Both the position numbers and the translations under genes were made by a program. Under the pieces are notes generated by a model that did not search any database, was not told the DNA's origin, and worked only from the letters and a program-made list of their open reading frames with translations. Positions 1 through 5,963 of a stretch of DNA of 6,721 nt are shown here, piece by piece. Source of the stretch: Planctomycetota bacterium (lineage in GTDB: Bacteria; Planctomycetota; UBA1135; UBA2386); the NCBI GenBank assembly GCA_020425885.1, contig JAGQRA010000216.1:1-6721 (forward strand), read 5' to 3'. Every line of letters starts with the position of its first letter. The first letter of the stretch is position 1.

Positions 1-1
1 G

Positions 2-310
2 CCGCAGTACGTTCAACCACTCGCGCCCGAGCTGCCATCGCCGCTGGTGTGGCGCGATCGCGAGGGCGTGCGATTCGAGCGCGGCCTCGAACCGAAGCCG
101 CACGATGGTCTGCGCGTCCTCGAAGTCACGGTGCTGCCGCGGACCGGGGTGTTCGTTTTCATCGTGCCGGCGGTCACCGACCCCAGGCCCGTCCTGCCGC
201 CGGACTCGGAGTGGAAGCTGTTTCGCAAGCCATGTGGACCGCTCGTCGTGTACGAACTCACGCCGCTCGACGAACCACGCGGTCTACCTTGCCTGGCCGA
301 GCGCGACTGA
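2..310 (+). CDS. 3' end of an unrecognised protein gene (partial)
   Basis: The frame is open from the left edge of the window to a TGA at 308-310, giving 102 visible residues. There is no ATG in this frame, and the only internal start candidate near the edge is a GTG at 47, so the true start probably lies outside the window. Codon third positions are strongly G/C and the composition is protein-like, with alternating charged and hydrophobic stretches such as GLRVLEVTVLPRTGVFVFIV and GPLVVYELTPL. The other two frames here give arginine- and serine-rich shadow peptides. The alternating hydrophobic pattern suggests beta strands. I recognise no family and assign no function. The stop is 13 nt before the next start on the same strand, so the two genes are probably co-transcribed and perhaps translationally coupled. 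Confidence 0.6.
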   Translation, partial: PQYVQPLAPELPSPLVWRDREGVRFERGLEPKPHDGLRVLEVTVLPRTGVFVFIVPAVTDPRPVLPPDSEWKLFRKPCGPLVVYELTPLDEPRGLPCLAERD

Positions 311-323
311 CACCTGCACCGCC

Positions 324-2369
324 ATGAACACATATCGATCGCTCCTGCTCGTGGCGGTGATCGTGGCCGTGGTCATCGCATACTTCGTGACGCGAACGCC
401 GCTGCCGCTGGCGCCGCCGGTGGGGCCGGTCGAGTCGATGGCAACCGCGAAGGAACTCGTCGGCACCGCTGTTCCCGAACCGAACGCGGATGTCGTGCAA
501 CGAAGTCTGGTCGCGGAGGGTTCGTCCGACGCGGCGGCGGTCGCTGCCAGGCGCGTGCTACGGGTGATCCTCGAGGGCTCTACCGACGAGGATGCGCGGC
601 TGACGACCGTCACGCTGACGGGGCCAGCCGAGATCAGGGCATCGTGGCCGTGCCGGGGATCGGCAAGCGAGTTCGATCTGGACCCGTTGTTCGCGAGCGC
701 GGCGCGACGAGAGGGGCTGCACGTCGACGAGCTGCAGGTCGAAGTCGATCACCCGCTGTGTCTTCCCGAGAAGGTCCGGGTTCCACTGTCACGGGGCGTC
801 GAGGAGAAAGCCGGTCGGACCGTCTACGAGGTTCGGGTGCGGTTGGCGGCGGCCGGCGTGATTCACGGCCGCCTGGTGCGGGAGGATGGCGCACCGGCAG
901 CCGCAGGCATGGTGGGTGCCCTGCTGCTCGAGGAATCGACCAGGCCACGACCGACGACAGGCGACTCGCCGCTCGCCGAGGTCCCCGTCGAAGGCGAGGG
1001 CCGCGCCGTCGAGTGTGCGGTGGACGGTGCTTTCGAGCTTCGCCTCGCTGCGTCGGGGCGCTACGTGCTGGCGTCCTTCGAGGAAGGCCGACGTCCGACG
1101 ACGACGTGGGTGGAGGCGGTCGTCGGCAGGCGCGAGGACGTCGGCACGATCAAGCTCGAACCCGGTCACGCGATCACGGGCCAGGTGCTGCGCCACGGCA
1201 TGCCGCTGACCGGTGCCCGCGTCGCCCTCGCTCCACCCGAGGTCTTCTGGGCCGCCGATCCCGCCGATGCCGGCAAGGGCATGAACGCGTGGATCCGCCC
1301 TTGGCGGACGTTCGAGTGCGGCGCCCGCTCGGTGAGGCTCGTCTGGTTCGAAGGTCGCTTCGAGTTGGCGGGCGACCGGGTCGGCGTCGACGACAACGGT
1401 GCGTTCGCCTTCGGCGGACTGGCACCCTGCGAGTACCGGTTGCGCGTGGTGGAACTGCGCGGGTCGCGCTTCCTGCCCAATGGGTGGGACAATCCCGCGA
1501 TGGGCGACGAAGGGCCGGACGAGATGGTCGTGCGTGCGCCCGCGAACGGGATCGTGCTGCAGTTCAACTGGACGTCGATCCGCTTCGAACTCGAAGGCGA
1601 CCGCGAGCGCGAGGCCGAGGGCCGCATGGTCCTGAAGACCAGGTCCCTCTATCCCGGCAACCAGCACATCCACATTCCCGAGTACTGGTCGACGCAGCTC
1701 GACCTCTCCGGCACCGACCCGGTCCTCGTCCTCCAAGCCCCGGCCTCGAAACAGATCCTCGGCGAAGTCACCTTCCCCGGTCGGCAACCGGTGCAGCTCG
1801 ATTTCCGGACGCCGGAACCCGGTGGTGAACTCGTGATTCCCGTCCGACTCGCGCGTGCGCCGGCGCCGGCGACGCTCGTGATCGGGCTCGAGAATCCGCA
1901 GCCGGAGATCCCCGCGAGGTTCGTCGTGATGCTACGCCGTGCCGGTCAGGAGAGCGACCCGGATACGCGGCCCGTCGAGATCGTCGCGGGGCAGCTGCGA
2001 GTGGCGGACATCGTTCCGGGCCGGTACCGGGTGACCGTGTGCGCGGGCGAGGACCCGAATCACTCAGGTCTCTTCTTCCGCGACGAGTGCGAACTCGAGC
2101 TCCCTGCGGGCCAGGTGATCACGCGCTCCGTCAGGATGAAGCAGGGCGCTGGACTGCGCCTGACGCTGCGCGACGAGAACGGCGAATCGCTGCGCGGCCA
2201 GTACGAGTTCTACGACGGCCTCGGAAACCGCGCGACTCTCTGTCTGGTCGACAAGGAACGGTGGCGACCCGGCAGCGACCAATGGGCGACGCTCTCGGAA
2301 TTGGGTCTCGGGACGTACGAGTCGAGTGGCGCGATCGAGCCAGGGAGCTATCGGATCGTGCTGATCTAG
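324..2369 (+). CDS. Membrane-anchored protein with carboxypeptidase-regulatory-like (Ig-fold) domains, ending at an in-frame TAG
   Basis: The annotated product is 681 residues. ATG at 324 was chosen because it begins a clean anchor: MNTYR, then a hydrophobic stretch at residues 7-22 (LLLVAVIVAVVIAYFV), then a Pro/Ala-rich linker. The in-frame ATG at 105 would add a Cys/Ser/Arg-rich extension read across the preceding gene. There is no lipobox and no clear Shine-Dalgarno sequence in the 13 nt before the start, consistent with coupling to the upstream gene. The body after about residue 177 is a chain of beta-sandwich segments of the CarboxypepD_reg type. Examples are GVIHGRLVREDGAPAAAG (from about 177), VGTIKLEPGHAITGQVLRHG (from about 272), NGAFAFGGLAPCEYRLRVVE (about 357-376), LRVADIVPGRYRVTV and GLRLTLRDENGESLRGQYEF (from about 609). 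Such domains are usually structural, or bind ligands outside the cytoplasm. No catalytic motif is visible. The protein appears truncated: 26 in-frame codons after the TAG at 2367 look like its missing end, so the intact gene may run to 2450. Confidence 0.85.
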   Translation: MNTYRSLLLVAVIVAVVIAYFVTRTPLPLAPPVGPVESMATAKELVGTAVPEPNADVVQRSLVAEGSSDAAAVAARRVLRVILEGSTDEDARLTTVTLTGPAEIRASWPCRGSASEFDLDPLFASAARREGLHVDELQVEVDHPLCLPEKVRVPLSRGVEEKAGRTVYEVRVRLAAAGVIHGRLVREDGAPAAAGMVGALLLEESTRPRPTTGDSPLAEVPVEGEGRAVECAVDGAFELRLAASGRYVLASFEEGRRPTTTWVEAVVGRREDVGTIKLEPGHAITGQVLRHGMPLTGARVALAPPEVFWAADPADAGKGMNAWIRPWRTFECGARSVRLVWFEGRFELAGDRVGVDDNGAFAFGGLAPCEYRLRVVELRGSRFLPNGWDNPAMGDEGPDEMVVRAPANGIVLQFNWTSIRFELEGDREREAEGRMVLKTRSLYPGNQHIHIPEYWSTQLDLSGTDPVLVLQAPASKQILGEVTFPGRQPVQLDFRTPEPGGELVIPVRLARAPAPATLVIGLENPQPEIPARFVVMLRRAGQESDPDTRPVEIVAGQLRVADIVPGRYRVTVCAGEDPNHSGLFFRDECELELPAGQVITRSVRMKQGAGLRLTLRDENGESLRGQYEFYDGLGNRATLCLVDKERWRPGSDQWATLSELGLGTYESSGAIEPGSYRIVLI

Positions 2370-2450
2370 TCGGGCTACGCGAATCGAAGCGTTACGGTCG
2401 ACCTTCGCGCGGGAGAGTACGAAGACGTCGACGTCACGCTGTCGAAGTAG
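2370..2450 (+). other. In-frame 26-codon continuation after the TAG, ending at a second TAG
   Basis: Reading on in the same frame past the TAG at 2367-2369 gives SGYANR followed by SVTVDLRAGEYEDVDVTL and SK, then TAG at 2448-2450. The alternating hydrophobic pattern matches the last two strands of a carboxypeptidase-regulatory-like domain and echoes internal segments of the same protein, such as GTIKLEPGHAITG and ELELPAGQVITRSVRM. By hand count 20 of the 26 codons end in G or C, like the body of the gene. The likely explanations are a point mutation (for example CAG to TAG), a sequencing error, or stop-codon readthrough. The stretch is too short to prove coding by itself. Confidence 0.6.
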
Positions 2451-2508
2451 GACGCGTTGTCGGAACCGGTCAGGCGCCGCAACGGCCCGCGTTCGGCGCT
2501 GCGGTTAC
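2451..2508. other. Convergent intergenic gap with weak hairpin potential
   Basis: This 58-nt gap separates the second stop of the plus-strand gene from the stop of the minus-strand kelch gene. It can fold imperfectly: AACG at 2481-2484 pairs with CGTT at 2490-2493, and CCGC at 2477-2480 can pair with GCGG at 2501-2504 around a bulge. There is no run of T on either side, so a bidirectional terminator is possible but not shown. Confidence 0.25.
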
Positions 2509-5500
2509 CTACCTCGTGCCGAACGTCACACGCAGCCCGTGGGTGACCACCGGCGCATTGCCGAGTCCGGTATCGAGGAAGCCGGCCTGGCCGAACATGA
2601 CCCAGCCGAGGAACGATGGATCGCTCGGCCAGAGGAACGAGACGTAGGGGTTGGTTCCTGGCAGGAACAGCTGGGTGATCGTGTCGCTGACGAGCAGGTT
2701 GCAGCCCGGGCCACCGCCGATCAGCGCCAGCGGGAACGGCAGCGGGCCGCCGCTCCAGGCGGTGTCGGAGAAGCCCCAGACGAAGATGCCAAGACCCGGC
2801 GGCTCGTTGGCGATATCGATCGCGAGCGATTCTCCGAGCCATGGGCCGGCCCATGGCTTCGTGGCCAGTGCCGGCGTGCCGTTGGAACCCGCACATCCGC
2901 TGCCGAACGATTCGACCGTCGCCGGCCACAGCGGACCGTAGTCCCACGTGCCGATCTCGCCGAAGGCGACGCTCACGCGGCGGACATCGTCGAACGACAG
3001 CCCGTGGCCCGAGCTGCCGGTGCCGGAGGGTGACGCCACCGGCGTGGCTTGCTGCCAGTCGTCACCGTCCCATTCCCAGGTATCCGAGAGGTTGCTCGCG
3101 CCAGCACGACCACCGTGGAACAACACGCGCCCACGCGCCGCGTCGAAGGTGAGATGACTGCGCTCGCGGGCGGCTGGCGAGTGCGTGGGGTACCGCGGGT
3201 GCCAGGCGTTGCCGTCGAACTCCCAGGTCTCGGCCAGCAGGGTGCCGGAGCCGCAATCCGTGCGCCCGCCGAACAACACGATGCGATCGCGACGTGCGTC
3301 GTAGGCCGTGCCGTAGTCGGTGCGCGAGAATGGGAACGAGTTCAGCATCGACCAGGTACTGCCATCCCATTCCCACATGTCGGCCGAGTAAGCGCTGACG
3401 GGCGGGGCGTACGGGTTGGGAACCGATCCGCCGTAGATCAGCGTGCGCGTGCCGGTCTCGAACATCACGCCGCTGCTCCGCGGCCCCGGCGTCGAAGCCG
3501 GGAAGCGCTGTGTCCATTGGATGCCGTCCCAGGACCATGTGTCTGACAGAAAGCCGCTGCTGTCGCCGCCCCCGTACATGAGCACTTCGCCGAGGACCGG
3601 GTCGTAGCCGAAGAGCGGATTCTGTCGCCGCCCGGGAGTCGAGGGACCGGGTGCGGGACCCTGCGTCCAGTCGGTGCCGTCGAAGAGCCACGTGTCCCGT
3701 CGCTGCGCACTGGTCCCGTCGTTGCCGCCGAAGAGGACGATGTGATCGGCCTGCGGCAGGTAGGCCATGCCGAACGAGCGTCGGTCGTCGGGCCGGTTCG
3801 CGGTAACCACCGGCTGCATGTCGAGCCGCGGCGGAACCAGACCCGCGTCCCAGAAGATGCGGAACGTGATGTCTGCAGTGGCCCCGACCACGAGGCTCCC
3901 GGTCCGATCCAGGCCGCCGAACACGATGGTCTCGCCACGAGACCGGAAGAACGCGTCACCGCACTCATAGCTCGGCTCGTTGTTGGCGAGCCCGTTCATC
4001 CACTGCGACCAGTGATGCCCCAGTGGCACCGGCACGGTCAGCTCATGGCCGTCGGAGGTTCTCGTTGGCGCGCTTTCGTCAGTCACGCCGCCGAACAAAG
4101 CAACGCGTCCATCACCCGGTGTCGGCACATCGCGCAGGTAGGTGAGCACGTTCGAACGCCGCCGCGTCGGGATGGTCCCCGTGGGGTTGGCTCGGTACCA
4201 AGCATCCAGGGTCGGGTCCCATTCCCAGGTCGAGTCGTCGGGTTGTGAGCCGGATAGAAGCGAGGTCGAGCCACCGAACACGAGGAACCGCTGGCGCATG
4301 GTGTCGAAGCAACCGCCGAACAACGCCAGCGGACCGGGATGAGGCAGCTCGCTCCAGCCGCTGGCGTCGTAGCGCCACATCGCGCGGTCGGCGAGCAGCC
4401 AGGTGACATTGCGGGTGCTGTCGAAGACGAGCGGCGCACCGCCCATCGCCGGCGGCGAGTTGGGGCCACCGGGATCGGTCAGCGTCCAGCCTTGACCGTT
4501 CCACTCCCAGGTGTCGTTCAGCGGAGTGCCGCACTCGCCGCCGGTCCTACCGCCGAACAGCACGGTGACTTGGCGCGCGCTGTCGTAGCAGCAGCTCGCG
4601 TCGCTGCGCGGAGTCGGCCCGCTGACATTGCGGGAGCGCCAGTTGACGCCCTCGAACTCCCACGTCTCGGCGAGGTCAGCGCCGCCGGGAACGGTGCGGC
4701 CGCCGAAGACGACGTGGCGCGCGCGATCTTCGTCGTAGCTCATCGCGACGCCCGTGCGCGGCGATGGCGGCGGCAGCTCCTCGATCCAGTTCACGCCGTT
4801 CCAGAACCAGGTGCCTTCGAGTGCCGTCGCGGTGCCCGCATCGCCGCCGAGCAGCACGAGGTTGTTGCCCTGCGTATCGCCGACGGCCATGGCGTGGTCG
4901 AAGCGGGCGGCCGGCACGTTCGCGGGGCTCTTCTGGGTCCAGGCGCCGGTCGTGCGATCGAATGTCCAGGTGTCGTTCTGCGCCGTCAGCGTGTTGTCCT
5001 CGCCGCCGAACAGCACGAGGTTCTGGAATGCAGGGTGGTACTGCAGCGCCGCGCTGCGCCGGCCCGCCGGCCTTGGTCCGCTCGCGGGAGTGACGTCGGT
5101 CCACGTGCCCGTCCAAGGGTCGTACTCCCAAAGATCGTCGCGGAACGGGGTGCCGCCGAACACGAAGACGCGCCCGGCGGTCGCACCGAACCCTGGATCG
5201 AATGCCATGGCGTGCTGCGAACGCGGCGAAATCGGTGGTGGGGGCTGCGGCAGCCAGGCCTCGTTGATGGGGTCGTATTCCCAGAGATCGTTGAGCGGAC
5301 TCGGGATCAAGGAGCCGTCGAGGCCGCCGAAGAGCACGACGCGGTTGCGCCGCGAATCGGTGACCATCGCGTGGCCCGACCTCGCCGGCGGCCTGGTTGC
5401 CAGCGTGACCAGGTTGCCTGTACCGTTCTCGAAGACGAAGGTATCGTCGCATGGAACTCGGGGTCCACTGCGCCGGAGATTGCAGTGCTCGGCGAGGCCG

Positions 5501-5820
5501 CCGAACAGGATGAGAACCGCGATGTTCGAGCCATTGGTGCCGGCAGCGATGGCGTGTTCGGTGCGCGCGCTGACATCGTCAGCCAAGGTGAGCCTGTTCC
5601 AGCGAGGCTGGCTGCCACTCGACACCGTGAGTGCATACGCGTCTTTGCGCAGCGCGCCAGCCGATGCCGTGCTTTCGCCGCCCAGCATCACCACACCGGT
5701 GCCGGGCACGAACCCCATGGCGTGGCCTCGGCGGTCTTCGGAGGGTATCCAGGTGGTCTGGGCGAGCGCTGGTACACAGAGGAGGCCGGCGGACAGGGCG
5801 GCGGCGAGTCGTGGTTGCAT
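2509..5820 (-). CDS. Secreted multi-kelch beta-propeller protein with planctomycete-type C-terminal domain
   Basis: The product is 1103 residues. ATG at 5820 was chosen because it opens a signal peptide (MQPR, then LAAALSAGLLCVPALA, cleavage likely after ALA-Q near residue 21) and has GGGAG five nt upstream. The frame stays open further upstream, but that part lacks sense and overlaps another gene. Residues about 30-965 are kelch/galactose-oxidase-type repeats, each with a conserved [VIL]-x-[FL]-G-G strand and a D-[TLM]-W-x-[WFY]-[DN] strand (DTWEWDG, DLWEYDP, DTWLFDG). I count 16 units with a GG motif plus two degenerate ones: TWLLAD near residue 470, and VSVAFGE just before the tail. Residues about 571-693 are atypical, with longer spacing and few W-x-W motifs. 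Residues 972-1103 form a separate domain (FGSGC, GCNL, VMFGQAGFLD). Kelch propellers usually bind proteins or glycans. No copper-ligand set of galactose oxidase is evident, so a binding or structural surface role is more likely than oxidase activity. It lies 143 nt downstream of the FG-GAP gene on the same strand. Confidence 0.93.
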   Translation of the reverse strand: MQPRLAAALSAGLLCVPALAQTTWIPSEDRRGHAMGFVPGTGVVMLGGESTASAGALRKDAYALTVSSGSQPRWNRLTLADDVSARTEHAIAAGTNGSNIAVLILFGGLAEHCNLRRSGPRVPCDDTFVFENGTGNLVTLATRPPARSGHAMVTDSRRNRVVLFGGLDGSLIPSPLNDLWEYDPINEAWLPQPPPPISPRSQHAMAFDPGFGATAGRVFVFGGTPFRDDLWEYDPWTGTWTDVTPASGPRPAGRRSAALQYHPAFQNLVLFGGEDNTLTAQNDTWTFDRTTGAWTQKSPANVPAARFDHAMAVGDTQGNNLVLLGGDAGTATALEGTWFWNGVNWIEELPPPSPRTGVAMSYDEDRARHVVFGGRTVPGGADLAETWEFEGVNWRSRNVSGPTPRSDASCCYDSARQVTVLFGGRTGGECGTPLNDTWEWNGQGWTLTDPGGPNSPPAMGGAPLVFDSTRNVTWLLADRAMWRYDASGWSELPHPGPLALFGGCFDTMRQRFLVFGGSTSLLSGSQPDDSTWEWDPTLDAWYRANPTGTIPTRRRSNVLTYLRDVPTPGDGRVALFGGVTDESAPTRTSDGHELTVPVPLGHHWSQWMNGLANNEPSYECGDAFFRSRGETIVFGGLDRTGSLVVGATADITFRIFWDAGLVPPRLDMQPVVTANRPDDRRSFGMAYLPQADHIVLFGGNDGTSAQRRDTWLFDGTDWTQGPAPGPSTPGRRQNPLFGYDPVLGEVLMYGGGDSSGFLSDTWSWDGIQWTQRFPASTPGPRSSGVMFETGTRTLIYGGSVPNPYAPPVSAYSADMWEWDGSTWSMLNSFPFSRTDYGTAYDARRDRIVLFGGRTDCGSGTLLAETWEFDGNAWHPRYPTHSPAARERSHLTFDAARGRVLFHGGRAGASNLSDTWEWDGDDWQQATPVASPSGTGSSGHGLSFDDVRRVSVAFGEIGTWDYGPLWPATVESFGSGCAGSNGTPALATKPWAGPWLGESLAIDIANEPPGLGIFVWGFSDTAWSGGPLPFPLALIGGGPGCNLLVSDTITQLFLPGTNPYVSFLWPSDPSFLGWVMFGQAGFLDTGLGNAPVVTHGLRVTFGTR
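2512..2907 (-). other. C-terminal domain of the kelch protein, copy A of the shared module
   Basis: This segment encodes residues 972-1103 of the kelch protein, about 132 residues. Its landmarks in order are FGSGC, a PALAT segment, the repeated PWAGPW, a hydrophobic stretch (GLGIFVWGFSD), GCNL, then GWVMFGQAGFLDTG and a final strand GLRVTFG. The same landmarks in the same order appear at the end of the FG-GAP protein encoded at 5964-6721, although the sequences are diverged. It contains only two cysteines, those of FGSGC and GCNL, and both are present in the other copy. I recall similar tails on many secreted planctomycete proteins, but I know of no established function. Confidence 0.7.
2837..2858. 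repeat. Perfect 22-nt palindrome inside the kelch gene
   Basis: The half-site AGCCATGGGCC at 2837-2847 is followed immediately by its exact reverse complement at 2848-2858, so the arms are 11 bp with no spacer. On the minus strand it spans the codons for the repeated PWAGPW of the C-terminal domain, so protein repetition explains part of the symmetry. It contains two CCATGG sites and a GGCCGGCC core. It could be coincidence in GC-rich coding DNA, a hairpin in the mRNA, or a protein-binding site. Confidence 0.9.
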
Positions 5821-5825
5821 GGCAT

Positions 5826-5830
5826 CTCCC
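5826..5830 (-). promoter_or_regulatory. Ribosome binding site of the kelch gene
   Basis: On the minus strand GGGAG lies five nt before the ATG at 5820 and supports that start over any upstream one. It directly abuts an 11-base C tract on its 5' side. A second ATG lies at 5823-5825 between the site and the start, but it is out of frame with the kelch protein. Confidence 0.6.
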
Positions 5831-5841
5831 GGGGGGGGGGG
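5831..5841. repeat. Eleven-base G/C homopolymer upstream of the kelch gene
   Basis: Eleven consecutive G on the + strand read as eleven C on the coding strand of the kelch gene, at -11 to -21 from its start codon and directly next to the GGGAG ribosome binding site. Runs of this length are prone to slippage in replication and in sequencing. Part of the run also forms the 3' arm of a small leader hairpin: GGGGC on the minus strand at 5851-5847 pairs with GCCCC at 5842-5838 around a 4-nt loop. Confidence 0.9.
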
Positions 5842-5860
5842 CGAGCGCCCCGTCGAGGCC

Positions 5861-5889
5861 ATGCTACCTGCGCGATCAGTTTTCGACAG
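5861..5889 (-). promoter_or_regulatory. Weak sigma-70-like promoter candidate for the kelch gene
   Basis: On the minus strand CTGTCG (5889-5884) and TAGCAT (5866-5861) are 17 nt apart, matching TTGACA/TATAAT at three and four positions of six. It sits 40-69 nt before the start codon and its first box overlaps a perfect hairpin. The match is poor and this phylum often departs from the consensus, so it is a candidate only. Confidence 0.2.
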
Positions 5890-5911
5890 AGGGGATCGCA
5901 GAGCCCCTCTG
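5887..5911 (-). terminator. Hairpin between the FG-GAP and kelch genes, possible terminator or mRNA 3' end
   Basis: CAGAGGGG at 5887-5894 and CCCCTCTG at 5904-5911 form a perfect 8-bp stem with a 9-nt loop. A competing fold pairs GCAGAG (5898-5903) with CTCTGC (5907-5912) around a 3-nt loop. It lies 53-77 nt past the stop of the FG-GAP gene. On the minus strand the hairpin is followed by TCGAAAACTG, not a T-rich run, so it is not a canonical intrinsic terminator. It might instead stabilise a 3' end or act in the kelch leader. Confidence 0.35.
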
Positions 5912-5963
5912 CCCTCCCATTGCGGCGGCCGCAGGGTTCCCGGCTTCCTCGCCTTCACCAAGC

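Noticed and set aside
644..1828. Arg-rich 394-residue + frame, and a 332-residue - frame at 789-1787, overlapping the membrane-anchored protein gene.
   Set aside because: Their composition (long runs of Arg, Gly, Pro) is typical of out-of-frame reading. The frame from 324 has the membrane anchor and domain motifs.
2367..2369. TAG reassignment across the genome, or pyrrolysine at this codon.
   Set aside because: Both minus-strand genes also end in TAG, and reading past the kelch stop adds only a short unremarkable peptide. No pyrrolysine genes are visible, and the protein is not a methylamine methyltransferase.
2039..2647. A + frame of 202 residues crossing the convergent junction.
   Set aside because: It spans the ends of two opposed genes, is Arg-rich and shows no family motif.
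2375..2947. A - frame of 190 residues overlapping the C-terminal domain of the kelch gene and the tail after the TAG.
   Set aside because: It is out of frame with the kelch domain, which has recognisable motifs. This frame has none.
2908..5757. The kelch-repeat DNA as a tandem DNA repeat or CRISPR-like array.
   Set aside because: Recurring short words such as TTCCCAGGT come from the conserved W-E-W-D strand. Spacing is irregular and the units are diverged, so this is protein repetition only.
2509..5820. Galactose oxidase enzyme activity for the kelch protein.
   Set aside because: The similarity is to the kelch repeat only. I could not find the copper-ligand and Tyr-Cys cofactor arrangement, and the unit count is far above that of the enzyme.
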